Of a stretch of DNA of 64,000 nt, positions 11,176 to 21,784 are shown piece by piece. The stretch is from NCBI GenBank assembly GCA_030407315.1, contig JALQPE010000069.1, forward strand, positions 1 through 64,000, in the 5' to 3' direction. Under the pieces are notes generated by a model. That model was not told the origin of the DNA. It was given only the letters and a program-made list of their open reading frames with translations, and did no database searches. The first letter of the stretch is position 1. The number at the start of each line of letters is the position of its first letter. The stretch is from Asparagopsis taxiformis. Lineage: Eukaryota > Rhodophyta > Florideophyceae > Bonnemaisoniales > Bonnemaisoniaceae. The position numbers and the translations under genes were made by a program.

Positions 11176-11957
11176 GTTATGCATACCACCATCCGAGCGA
11201 TGGACAGCTGCACGAGTCTTGGCAGATCCAGCATCGACTCAGAGCGACAGCACGACTTTGCATCACGCATGGCTCCGGGTGAAGCAGCATTGCCACGCTT
11301 GATTGCAACAGCGGGTATTGGCAGATTCCAATCGCCGAGGTGGACAAGGAGAAGACGGCTTTTACAGCACACGTTGGTTCCTACCAATTCGTGCGCATGC
11401 TTTTGGCCTTACTAACGCGCCCGCAACCTTCCAGCGTGCGCTTGACATTCTCCTTTCGGGAGTCAAATGGCAGTTCTGCCTAGTGTATCTCGACGACGTA
11501 ATTATCTTCTCGCGAGAAGAAGAAGAACACATTGCGCACGTCGACGCCATATTGACCATTCTACGGAATGCAGGAGTCTCGCTCAAGTTCAAGAAGAGCG
11601 AGTTCTTCCGCAAGAGTGTGGATTATCTCGGACACCGCATTCGACGGGCAAGCTCGAGGTCATAACCACTGGCCTAGATGCGATCCACGGATCATTGTAC
11701 CCACGGACGCAAACACAGCTACGGAGTTTTCTGGGTTCTTGCAACGTCTACCGACGTTTCGTTAAATCCTACGCCAAGATATCTGCGCCGCTCACGGAGT
11801 TACTAAAGAAGGGTATGCCCGTGCAGTTGGATGAGCCCTCAGATGCCCAGCTTGAGGCATTTAACGAATTGAAAAGGCGCTCGCGTCGCCACCTATCCTA
11901 CGCCTCCCGCATGCTGGGAAGCCGTACACGCTCGACGTAGACGCGTCGGACGGGCAG
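11176..11957 (+). pseudogene. Chromovirus RT palm to RNase H start, shifted and containing an insertion
   Basis: About 11164-11280 is extra sequence relative to the second element. It partly repeats the sequence just before it (GCATACCNCCATCC and GACTGCATCGACTCCCTCGG reappear in diverged form), as in a local duplication. RT then resumes across several frames: NAPATFQRALDILLSGVKWQ, then FCLVYLDDVIIFS with the YLDD catalytic motif (about 11475-11515), FRKSVDYLGHRIR, and LRSFLGSCNVYRRFVKSYAK. At least three frame changes occur. Confidence 0.8.
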
Positions 11958-13001
11958 ATGGGGTGCGCCCTATTGCAAGAACAGGAGGACAAACTGCTAC
12001 ACCCCGTGGGGTACTGGAGCAAAACGCTCACGGACACGCAACGCCGCTACACGACAACGGAGAAGGAATGCCTCTCGGTGTTCTGGGCTATCAGCCTCCT
12101 AAGGCCCTACTTAGAAGGGGCTCGCTTCACCGTCAGAACGGATCATAATTCGCTCACATGGATCCTGTCCATTACCCCTTCCGAGGGACGTCTAGCACGC
12201 TGGCGACTACGGTTGTCGGAGTTCGACTTCGATATTCAATACCGCCCAGGTATTAAAAACGTCGTTCCAGACGCGCTGTCGCGGATAGAGACCACCGGTG
12301 AAGACCGAACCCCCATCGACGAGGACATACCCACCTTCTCAATCCAAGAAGGGGAGAAAACCCACGGGACCTTTACGAAGGATGATGAGTACAGAGTGAC
12401 AGAGGATATGTATCCGTTGCCCTGGGCGATTGCCGTGCCATGTTTTGTCTCCACTCACGAGTTGGTACCCGAAGCCATCTCGAGGGATGAGTGGATCCAA
12501 GCGCAACTGGTTGATGAGTTTTGTCAGACTATGCGCAAACGTATGGATGACGGAGTGGACCAGCAAGTGGTTCTTACAGAAGACGGGATCCTCGCGAGGA
12601 AATTGCCAGCGCTCGCTCGCCCACAGGTCCTCGTGCCCGAATCGCTACGGCCTCGGCTGTTGCGTAACTATCACTACTCCGCCACCGCTGGACATCCAGG
12701 GGTGAGGCGGATGTACGATACTCTACGACAGGGACTTTATTGGCCGACCATGGTCGTCGATGTGCACGCCACCGTGCGCGGATGCGAAACATGCGCCAGG
12801 GATAGGATGCAGCTGTCCCGCCATACCAACCCCTTGAAGTTGTTCCCGGCCCTTAGGCCACTTGAGGACGTCGCCATAGACCTCATGGGTCCTCTACCGA
12901 AAACCTCCCGAGGAAAGTTACACGTTCTGGTCATCATGGACCGTTATTCTAAGCTGTGCAGGCTCGTGCCATGCGCTCGATACAAGCTAGCTTGGTTGTG
13001 A
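11958..13001 (+). pseudogene. Chromovirus RNase H and N-terminal integrase
   Basis: The 347-codon frame holds the RNase H region (YWSKTLTDTQRRYTTTEKEC, then FTVRTDHNSLTWI). Integrase follows with its HHCC zinc-binding region (GHPGVRRMYDTLRQGLYW, then CETCARD) and the start of the catalytic core (AIDLMGPLPKTSRGKLHVLV, MDRYSKLCRLV). It exits the frame near 12970, where one base is missing compared with the second element, so the core continues in the next frame. Confidence 0.85.
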
Positions 13002-14245
13002 AAGCCTTTGTGGAGGAATGGGTGTTTACTTATGGGGCACCTAAGACTATCCTGTCGGATAATGGACCCCAGTTTCGTTCTAAGACCTTCGTCGACGCCT
13101 GCGTCATTTTGGGTATTAAGCCGGTGACTACTACTACGTATCACCCGCAGACGAACGGTCAGGTCGAACGATTCAATAGGACGCTCGCGTCTATGCTGCG
13201 CCATTACGTGGCTGAGGATCATCGCAACTGGGACGAATACCTCCCCGTCCTTGCCTATGCGTACAATCGGTGCGTGCACCGCTCGACGAATACAATTCCC
13301 TTCGAATTGGTCTTGACGCGCGCGCCACCGCCGATAGGCTTGGAGGATGTTACACTCAAAGGCGATGAAGCCTGGACGCGTGCTTCCTGGCGCCGGCAGC
13401 TTCGTGGGTTGTATGCGCGCGCTAATTCCTCGCTCGCGAGAATGCAAGCCCGGTACAAGCGCGACTTCGATAAGGCGGTGCGAGCACCAAATCGCCGCAT
13501 CCGAGCCGGGGACGCAGTCTATATCGACTTGCGCAATACCTCCCAGGAGACGACTATACTCGGGCGAGCCCGGAACAAGTTGGATTTCCAATCGATGGGT
13601 CCGTATACGGTTATATCTAACCAAGGTCACACGTTTGACATACTTGTCGACGGAATTCCCGAGAGAATTAGTTCGGATCGCGTACGCCCAGCCCCGGGTC
13701 ATGGACCGGTGCAGCCGGGTAGCGACGGTGAGGAGGAAGGCCGCGAAACCGCTAATGCAAGAAGTCGATTGCCGCGTCGCCCCCGGGCGAACGAAGTACA
13801 GACGGAACCGGGTTCCGAAGCGCTTCTACCGGCAGATAGGGCGGTCCCGCCATCCGGGAATACGGTATCCGACCCGCGCAATCCCCAAGGAAGCACCCCC
13901 GCGCCAATCGTACGCGAAGATTACCCACGGGTAACGCAGGACGCAAGCGAACTGGTCAGTCCGACGCCGGTCGACGGTGACTCCGAGGAACACTCCAAGG
14001 AGTATACGATAGACGACCTTATCGAGGAATGGGTAGACGATGATGGCGTGTCCTACTTCCGTGTGCGCTGGTTGGGGTACGCCCCCGAGGAGGATACCTG
14101 GGAGCCGGAAGCGAACCTTCCCCCAGCCATAGTGGCTCGGCATCGGAAACGGACCGCACGTCAAAAAGAGCGCGCTCGTTTCAAACGGCCAAGTCACAGC
14201 CGGAAGGTAAGAATATCGTTGATCCACGGCGTCCGTTGGATCTAA
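12956..14245 (+). pseudogene. Chromovirus integrase core and chromodomain
   Basis: This frame continues the integrase after the one-base deletion. It holds the second catalytic Asp in ILSDNGPQF and the catalytic Glu in TNGQVERFNRTLASM, followed by the GPY/F-like region FQSMGPYTVI. The C-terminus (14000-14150) is a chromodomain: EYTIDDLIEEWVDD, FRVRWLGYAPEEDTWEPEAN. This domain defines chromoviruses and is known to target integration to modified histones. The segment is open from end to end, but it lacks the front of the core, so it cannot give a working enzyme alone. Confidence 0.85.
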
Positions 14246-16796
14246 GTGACGCACAGTCACCGGACCCAGATGTCACGCGCTGGTTGGCCGTGGCCAAATG
14301 GCAACGTACACAACCAGACCGATATATCGCTACGAGTGTACGCTGACCACGGCGCGTGCGCCGTGCCGGAAGGGATGGACGCAAATCGGGCGGGAGCCAA
14401 TAGAAACACCAGGGATGTCGACATCCAGGGTGATCGCCCTGACGTATTCTTCCCCTTCTGGGTGAAGTAATGTAGGGTCAATAACCCGCCTAAGGCGCGT
14501 ACCCCCCTTCCTGAACCCCCTCTGCCACGTCAAGGGAGCAATCAATGGACCGCGGCCGACCCTGCAAACCTTCCTTCCTAGGAAGCCCCTTTTGCTTTCG
14601 TGCACGGAAACACCCCTTGGGCATGATCGAATCAGAATGGACCAATGGTCGTGACCACGGTCAGCGATGCGTGCTTCCCTGTAGGAATCGCGTCATGACT
14701 GACTAATCACGGGCCGCCATCCTGTGGCTTCCCCAACTCACTTGTGAGTTCCAGCCTGCAATCATTAACAAACACCCCACGGGAGTTCCTTGTTATGCAC
14801 GCCGCGGCATCTCGCGACCCGCGACCGGGAAGCCATGGACGCCATTACGCGACTTCAGTGTCCATACCATGGCGCGCAAGGTCCGAGGACATGCGAGGAA
14901 GATCCGGAATCCCCCGTTCGTCCTTGGACTGAGGGGTACTCTGCAACCAGCCGTGAGAGGAAAAAGTGGTCGCTATTGCGTTCGCGACTTCGCACACGTA
15001 CAATTCTGAGTACGCTGGACCCCGTCGGAAACTTGGAAGGTAGTTGGTCGTGACCAGAGACATGCATTCGAGCCGGCAGCGCGCTATTACCATGGTGCGT
15101 CAGCCGCACCTCCGCAAGCCCTGGCTAGCAACGCCAACATTGCGAGTCCGCAAGGAAATGAATGTCACCAGCAGCCGTATCATCCCCAGTGAAACCACCC
15201 TAGGGTGTCGTTTGCAGGCCGGAGCCAGAAGCAAATTACGCCCGAGACTTAGGAAAACCTTGCACTGCTCTGGGAGCAAATGGCAAATTGCAAAATTCCA
15301 TACCCCTATTGGGAGGGTGGGAAGCTAGAAGGTGCGGGCAGTCACCTCGATTTACATTAATGTAGTGTCCACCGTTGGGCGTGAAAATCCGCACATGGAC
15401 ACTCTAGGGTATGCTGAACAGCACCAGCGGCTTGGAAAAACAGTTGGCCAAGGCCGAACACCCGCGGCAAGGGGAACGCACTCGCGTAGAACCCACCTTC
15501 GCGGACGTTCTAACGCCGATTGCGACTAGTTTTGCTAACTTTCCGGAAGGCGTCAACGCCAGCATTCCCAACGACTCCCGACGGTTCTGTTCGCTATGGT
15601 TTCGAGCGAGTGGCGTTGCGATTTAACATTCGTCCTTGGACTTAGAAAATTTCGGCGATCTGCTCCCAGGCAAATTGGGCATTGCAAAAAATTGTCATCT
15701 GCGAAATTGGGCAAGATGCAACCTGAGGGTGAACACAATAACCTCAGTTTACATTAATGTAGTGTCCACCATTGTCCTTCAAAACTCGCGCACGGGCACT
15801 CTGGAGTACGCCGAACATCGCTAGCGACTCGGAAAACAATTGGCCTAGGCCATCACCCATTTCAAGGTCGACTCACTCGGGAGGATTTCGCCTAAGTGAG
15901 CGCCCTGTCACTGATGGTGGGCAACTCTCCTATCGTGCGCGGAGCGCCGACGCTAGCGACACCAGCGTCTCACAACGGCCCTGACCGTAGTCATCCCGAA
16001 CAAGTGGCTGCGCAGGACAACGGACGTCTTCGGACTTGAGAATTTTACAGCTTGCCTCTCACTATGGCCGGTTGTAATTGTCCGCGATGGGATGCACGTA
16101 CCTTGGGACTCTCGACACGCGTGCGTGGATGGTCGCACGACCCCTCGACTTCCGTCCAGTGGGAACTCTATTGCCAGTTCCATGCGTGAGAGCGATTCTC
16201 ACTCACCGGCTTGCCGGTAAAGATTGTCACTGCGGCTATCGAGCCGCCTGACAAAAGCGATGACGTCTTGCAAGAGAGCGTCAGTTCGGATGGCGAATTC
16301 AGTTGAATTCGCGCAACAGCGAAGGCCGTAGCCACGCATCGCCCAAGAGCGTAAGGCGACTAGCGGCGAAGGCCATCGCGAACGGCCATTATTATGGCAC
16401 ATCATAGCCCCGGGACACGGTTTCTCACACCACGGGGTGAGTTTTCATCCGACTCCCGAGGGACCTCTTTTGTAGCAGGGGTTAGGTGATGCGTAATTCC
16501 TACCCTCGTTGCATAAAGGAATTCATTTGGAAACTCAGCTTTATTGTTGCACACCTACAATGGCTCTCTATACGCGGGTATTAACTGTCAAAGATTACCT
16601 TAGGGTATCAGTTGCTACTACGCGCTTCGAACGGGCTGCGACTAACGGCGCGTACGAGTCCGACGAGTCGGCCTGTCCTTGTTAATTGGAGACCCCACGC
16701 TCGCTGAAGGGGAAGAGGGCTGAGCCCTTTTACGCCTTCGGGCGACTCGTTGCCCCGCCGCCGCCACTGCGGCCGCGACTGTCGCCACCGGTGACG
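14246..16796. other. Chromovirus post-pol non-coding block with a 400-bp internal repeat
   Basis: No coding frame is supported. Sequence at about 15230-15460 is repeated in diverged form at about 15640-15850: each copy has GGCAAATTG/GGGCATTGCAAA-type sequence, then the palindrome TACATTAATGTA within TTTACATTAATGTAGTGTCC (about 15352 and 15751), then GGAAAACAGTTGGCC or GGAAAACAATTGGCC. Further pieces (GTCCTTGGACT) recur at about 14921, 15633 and 16026. TTTATT at 16540-16545 reads AATAAA on the minus strand, about 250 nt after the antisense ORF stop. Confidence 0.6.
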
Positions 16797-19700
16797 TCAC
16801 ATTGAGGCGACGCGTGGCGCGCGCGGGCGATCGAGGGTCTTCAACGACTTGCACTGACTCGCCACCAGGGAGGTTGCGTCAGTGGGTTTAGGAGTTGCCT
16901 CCTTTATGCCCTCAGACTCTTTTTCAGTACCCCCAGCGGTGGCGACACCAGTAACACCCGTCGCCGTAGGGGTAGCAACCGCGGAGGTCGGCTTACTCGT
17001 GGCGGGTTCGACCACAGCCGCAGCCGTAGCAGTTCCCGCTGCCGTTGGGGCAGGAGCGACCGAGGTCGTCGCCTTGACAGCTTCGACTGCCATTGGGTCG
17101 GCCGGAGCAGAACCACCCGACGCTACCGCATCGGAAGCGCCCCTAGCCGACGGTGTAGGAGCGTTGGCAACGGGACGCGCGGCCGTAACCGCACCAAGAG
17201 GGGCTGTTATCGTCTCTTCAGACGTGGCCGCCGGGGCAGTCGCTGCACCCGAGGGTGACGCGGCGGGGACCCCCCGCCCGTGTAAGAACGCCATACCCGG
17301 GAAGGCACGCGCGAGCGCGTTACCAGGGAGAGGGCGTGACCCTTCAACGTCTGCTTGGCGAACGCGTAGGTCTTCTACCGTCATGATGGCGCGTGCGGCC
17401 CTAGCGCATATCGTGTTGGACTGCTGGTGCAGATCCCAGACCTGACAGAGCGCGCTCTGCAGGGCTAACTCCTGTTCCGCCAAATCACGCGCGTACCCCA
17501 GCCGGCTCTTGAACAAGTCATCGTGCTTTCGCTTCAGCAGCGTGTTCTCAGCCATCAGTTCTGCTCGCAGAGTTTCCTTCTCGCCCTTAACTGTCGCCAA
17601 GGCAGCTTCGGCTGACACTCGCGCCGCTTCGCTTCGCGCCAACCGCTCTCGGCCCGCAGACACCGCGCGCTGGAGCTCTTCCACGCGCTTTTCCAAGGCC
17701 GAAGCATGCGCAGTCATGTCGGACGGGAGGGAACGGTCGGACGGCCGCGGCCGAGTAACCGACGACAGACCGGCTGAATCAGCCGGGACAGGCTCCACGG
17801 TGGCTATGTCTGCCGACGCATCTGTGGCCGCCGGAGGACGCGCTGACCTGGGAACCGGGACGGGCAAGCCCGTTTCTTCCCGCGGAAGGAGAGGACGGCC
17901 GCCATGGGTCTGATACGATATGCAGTCCTCCACGAGTCGCCCTAGGGTAACGTAATCCCACCCCCTGGCCATCCAACCTCCCATAAGGGGTTGCGCGGCA
18001 GTGTATTCGAGGACCCTAAGGGGGATGCCCAACTCGAGGCGTACTCCGAACAGGTACGACGATAAGTCGATCGAATGCGAGACCGGGTCCATTGGCACCC
18101 ACTTGCTCAGCCGACGCGTCGGTTCGTAAGGAGAATTGGGTAGCGGCACGATGTCCACTGTCTCCCACGGGAATGTTTCGTGCAAGCGATAGAAATGCTC
18201 GAGCAACTCGGGTGTGACATCGAAGCACTCGAAATTGCGGATGAGTCCGCTAGGCCAGATGGGTGCCTCGACGCCCAAAGAGCGTATCTTCTTGAACATC
18301 TCCTCAGGGACCTGGTGCATACGATTTTGCGCCACGATGTTCTCCAACCACGTCGCGGCGTAGTAGCACACCCATTCCGTATGGGCCATCTTGTCTAAAA
18401 CCCTCGCGAGGGTACCCCCTTCCGAGCTCACCAGGTGTGACGCTGCGTAGCGGTACACGAGCGGCATCGGGAACAAGACCTCCCATTCGGGGATTTCCAT
18501 CCAACGGGGTATGCGAGCATAGTAACGTCGGCGTAACCTGGTCGGGATGCGCACGTATTCGACGTCCTTGAACGTTATGACGTAACCCCGCGGACCCGGC
18601 CGGAGATGCAGTGGTTGGTTACTTGTTTGAGGAAACGTGCGCCGACGTTCGTCGCGATACTCCCCACCCCACCGCTGGCGAATCCAGCGCACTGGGAACA
18701 TTGGAGCCTGGTCCGCCAGTAGACGAATGTCCACCTCAGCGAAATCGTCAACCAACGCCCCAAGTTGGTCTAATTTGATCCAACGGGCGATCACTCGAAC
18801 CATTGGTTCGTCTTCTGGTTCACTGAGGTGATACACGTCGCTCGGGAAGTTGGCCGGGATAGTGATACGACATCGGCCATGTTCCATGCGCTTGCGCATT
18901 ACTTGATCCGCCACGGCGGCTCCGTGAGTTCCTTTGATGCATTCGAACCGTTCCAGGACGGGGCGGCGCAACGGCAAGCGTCCGTATGACTCGTAGCTGC
19001 GGTAACCGGGTGCGCGCGAAAGCTCGTGCCCGAATGCGTCCTGATGATGGATGAAGGGTTGCGTGTGAAGCGTCCGCATCCACTCCACCACCCTCGTCTC
19101 ATGCCCAGGGGCAACTCCATCCGACGGAGCTACCGGAGGTTTCGTCAACCATAAAGGCCGCGGCGCCCGCGGGGACGGTGACCCGTAATAAGGATCTCGT
19201 CGCGTCCCTTGAGACTCCGGGGTTCCCCCGGTTAATGGAGTGTGTCCGGGGATGTCTGCCGTCTTGCCCGAGGGCAAAGTGTTGACCAGGTTCAACACCT
19301 CACCCAGCTTGGCGGCCATGGCCGGTGACTCAGCTTCGCCAACGAGGCGAGCCAACGCAGAGTACACTTGTCCCCCAGCGGGGGCCGGGACGGATCCCGC
19401 AGGTGACTCCCCAGGGAGACGGCCACGATTACCGTCACTTGTGATTCTCGGCGGAGCCGGTACCGAAGGGGAGACGCCCCGTCCCTGTCGACCGGGAGTT
19501 TGGTCCCCCCTGGCTGCAGTGGAGCCAAAACGCGGAGGGCGGTTGCCGCCACCTGTGGGGGTGAAGTACGAAACACCCGAGGGGATGACAGAATCGCGCG
19601 CAGGCCGCGGCCGTGGGTGGTTATAGTAATAACTTGGCATCACTTCAGTCCCCGCATAAGGGTCAGAAAGGCCTTGCGTGGCTGCTGCGGCAGGAGCATA

Positions 19701-19958
19701 GAGGTCAAGATAAGAGCCCGGCAACGGTTGATGGGCTGCCGCGCGCGCTGTCACCGCCGAGGTGGTATTGGTCGGAGTACTCGTTGCAGGTAACGAGCGA
19801 GTAGACTTCTGAGGGTTGTTGTCGACGTCGCCTTTCGCGTCGGGATGCGGAGGCGTCATGATTCCCCACTCGCTGAATTGGATCGGGATAGGGGAAACGG
19901 AAGTGACGAGTCGCTGTGAGGATGAAGAGAAGGAAGGTGGGGGAGTTGATGGATACAT
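16797..19958 (-). CDS. Large antisense ORF of the chromovirus (1053 aa), function unknown
   Basis: An unbroken ORF on the strand opposite gag-pol, between pol and the 3' LTR. The first 260 residues are Pro/Ser/Gly-rich and look disordered. A conserved block of about 400 residues follows: EWMRTLHTQPF, DAFGHELSRAPGYRSYE, MRKRMEHGRCRITIP, YVITFKDVEYVRIP, LDKMAHTEWVCYYAATWLE, KWVPMDP and LFGVRLELGIPLRVL. After a spacer comes a coiled coil of about 100 residues (KRVEELQRAVSAGRERLARS onward), then a long Ala/Thr/Pro-rich tail. I see no env, protease or nuclease motif and no signal peptide. The same protein occurs in the same place and orientation in the second chromovirus (51088-54183). That it is intact while gag-pol of this copy is ruined is notable. 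A structural or chromatin role is speculation. Confidence 0.8.
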   Translation of the reverse strand: MYPSTPPPSFSSSSQRLVTSVSPIPIQFSEWGIMTPPHPDAKGDVDNNPQKSTRSLPATSTPTNTTSAVTARAAAHQPLPGSYLDLYAPAAAATQGLSDPYAGTEVMPSYYYNHPRPRPARDSVIPSGVSYFTPTGGGNRPPRFGSTAARGDQTPGRQGRGVSPSVPAPPRITSDGNRGRLPGESPAGSVPAPAGGQVYSALARLVGEAESPAMAAKLGEVLNLVNTLPSGKTADIPGHTPLTGGTPESQGTRRDPYYGSPSPRAPRPLWLTKPPVAPSDGVAPGHETRVVEWMRTLHTQPFIHHQDAFGHELSRAPGYRSYESYGRLPLRRPVLERFECIKGTHGAAVADQVMRKRMEHGRCRITIPANFPSDVYHLSEPEDEPMVRVIARWIKLDQLGALVDDFAEVDIRLLADQAPMFPVRWIRQRWGGEYRDERRRTFPQTSNQPLHLRPGPRGYVITFKDVEYVRIPTRLRRRYYARIPRWMEIPEWEVLFPMPLVYRYAASHLVSSEGGTLARVLDKMAHTEWVCYYAATWLENIVAQNRMHQVPEEMFKKIRSLGVEAPIWPSGLIRNFECFDVTPELLEHFYRLHETFPWETVDIVPLPNSPYEPTRRLSKWVPMDPVSHSIDLSSYLFGVRLELGIPLRVLEYTAAQPLMGGWMARGWDYVTLGRLVEDCISYQTHGGRPLLPREETGLPVPVPRSARPPAATDASADIATVEPVPADSAGLSSVTRPRPSDRSLPSDMTAHASALEKRVEELQRAVSAGRERLARSEAARVSAEAALATVKGEKETLRAELMAENTLLKRKHDDLFKSRLGYARDLAEQELALQSALCQVWDLHQQSNTICARAARAIMTVEDLRVRQADVEGSRPLPGNALARAFPGMAFLHGRGVPAASPSGAATAPAATSEETITAPLGAVTAARPVANAPTPSARGASDAVASGGSAPADPMAVEAVKATTSVAPAPTAAGTATAAAVVEPATSKPTSAVATPTATGVTGVATAGGTEKESEGIKEATPKPTDATSLVASQCKSLKTLDRPRAPRVASM

Positions 19959-20401
19959 GATACCTGCGCGCAGGAGCGCGCCAGTTTAAGAAGGGGAGAG
20001 TGTGGGACTCGTCCCGTATTGCGCTGCGAGCGGTCGCGGGAGGGACAATTCCAGGCGTCTGGAATGGGCGCCAGGAAGGGTCGCTTAAGCGGTACGCTCG
20101 AGAGCGTGAGTGGGTGCTCGGTAGGGAATCAGCTGCGAAGAGCCGCGTTGGGGATCAATGGCCGCGGTGACGTGGCAAGGCAATTGTCGCCCAAGGGCGA
20201 ATGGGCGCGTGCCGCCTTGTATTGGCACCGGGCCACATTGCTTGCGAGGGACCCTTCGGCGAGCGTGCAACGTGTAGCGATAGAGGCGCGATTAGTCACA
20301 CACGTGTGCGAGCGGGAGGATTCTCCCGTTACAGTTGTGCACGTGTACGTTACGGCTAGCCGTTTCTATTAGTTTACACGTAGCAACGTAGCAGCTTACT
20401 C
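19959..20401. promoter_or_regulatory. Block between antisense ORF and 3' LTR, candidate antisense promoter
   Basis: It contains CACACACGTGTG and GTGCACGTGTAC near 20297-20347, and TATTAGTTTAC at 20367-20377. The reverse complement of the last, GTAAACTAATA, is found at the equivalent place in the second element (50725-50735). Both lie 25-45 bp inside the LTR edge and upstream of the antisense ORF. Confidence 0.35.
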
Positions 20402-21273
20402 TGTAAGGCCCCTGGGCCACATAAACACCCCACAAGGTCCATTGGACGCCGGACCGGGACCATTGGTCCTGGTCCGGTCCCGGCAGTCTCGTTGACCATT
20501 TAAGGTCAACGGATTGACCTTAAGCTACAATAAAGGTAGATCGTCTCGGTTCCAAATCTTTCGACCGTGGTCGTTTAACTTACAACTAAACGGCGGCGGC
20601 AATTCCCTTACCGGATACCCGCTGCTCCGTTTCGATCTCCAATTGGGGATCGCTCGCACATTTCCCCAATTGCCCGCCGCGAGCCTCCTCCGGCGGGGGT
20701 GCACGTGGATTGCCCTAGGGCATTTCGTCTCCACGGTAGTGGAGAACCTTCCCGCTTCTTTTAACGCCGCTAGGCGACCGGGAGGGGCCTTCCGCCCACC
20801 GGGACAAGGCTACCGGCTGGGAGTGCTGTCGGTTGGCACCCCCAGCCGGTCAACCGAAGCCAACGCCCGCAGGCTTTTCAAACGGTCCCGACCGCTGCCG
20901 TCAGTGGTATCACAGTTGCGGAATACGTCGTGTGAAAACCACGCGTGGAGGCGACCACAATCCCCGCGGGGATCCATCGCGCTAAGTGCCTAGTTAACCC
21001 TTGAGTGGGTTGAGGACGGCCACGGCCGATAGATCCCTCCGGCAGGTTAGATCCAGCCGTCCCGGACCCCGCTCTACCACCCGCTACCGGGTTGGGAGAC
21101 AGGTGTCCGGGCTCCGAGGGATTGATCCACCCGACACAGCCCTCGGGCTACTAGGATCGCACGAGGCGTCAACCTCGTGGAATCGGCGCTCTCACTCGTG
21201 AGTTCGAACCCTTATCCCTATCCTCTAATCCTCCTCGGAGGTATAATCCATCTACAAGGGCTAAGGTCCTACA
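20402..21273 (+). repeat. 3' LTR of the decayed chromovirus
   Basis: It is recognised by similarity to the 677-bp LTRs of the second element read on their sense strand: ACAAGGTCCA, then GGACCATTGGTCCTGGTCC (GGACCATCGGTCCTGGCC there), TTAACCCTTGAGTGGGTTG, CCCGCTCTACCACCCGCTACC, and the same terminus GTCCTACA at 21266-21273. AATAAA lies at 20529-20534. The right end is firm; the left end is placed at TGTAAGG by analogy and is uncertain. Confidence 0.6.
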
Positions 21274-21316
21274 TTTGTGCCTGCCATTTCGACAGATACA
21301 GCAGCCACGCTGGTAA

Positions 21317-21779
21317 TATCAGAAAAACTCAGTAGTTTCCAATAAATTTCCAGAATATTTTTGATTTCCAGAAAGTTCTCGAATTTTTGACACGTGTAGG
21401 GATAGGTTGCCTTCTGAAGAGGCGGATGCTGTTGCCCGAGGAGGGCAGGAATTGATTACCGATCGCGGGCTCGAAGGGGTGGCTGTGAATGACGATCGGG
21501 CTCGCGCAGGGCTGGGGATTGCCAGAAGGGAATTTTTATTCGTCGCTGAGGGGGGGTTGATTTTTTGGATGATGATGGACTTCTCCAAGAACTGGTTTGG
21601 TATTACTGCTTATATACCGATCAACTGGCGAGGAAAATTCCTCCGCCAAGTGTTGAGCTAAATTGCGCGGCGGCGGCGGTGGTAGATCCAATGAAGCAAA
21701 TCTAATTTCTATCTAATTATTTGATCAAATATTTTGTCGTAGCGAAGAATTACAGTAGGCCAGTCTGTAAAGAATGACA
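21317..21779 (-). repeat. Solo LTR of the Ty1/copia family
   Basis: 463 bp, closely matching the 464-bp LTRs of the copia element at 42256-48976 along its full length. It is flanked by GGTAA at 21312-21316 and GGTAA at 21780-21784, a 5-bp target duplication. The first two bases are TA instead of TG, and scattered substitutions show it is older than the full copy. It sits 43 bp beyond the end of the decayed chromovirus. Confidence 0.9.
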
Positions 21780-21784
21780 GGTAA

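Larger units (their letters stand above)
7924..21273 (+). mobile_element. Ty3/gypsy chromovirus, decayed and 5'-truncated, with antisense ORF
   Basis: Order on the plus strand: gag remnant, protease, RT, RNase H, integrase with C-terminal chromodomain, a 2.5-kb non-coding block, a large minus-strand ORF, then the 3' LTR. The layout matches the element at 50006-63998, which is inverted relative to this one. No 5' LTR or leader is visible: gag homology begins near 7930 next to a minisatellite. Gag-pol has many frameshifts, whereas the antisense ORF is unbroken. Confidence 0.85.

Noticed and set aside
16882..17445. Plus-strand Ala/Val-rich ORF inside the antisense ORF region
   Set aside because: It is the complement of the low-complexity Ala/Thr/Pro tail of the minus-strand ORF, which is conserved in the second element; the plus-strand frame is not.
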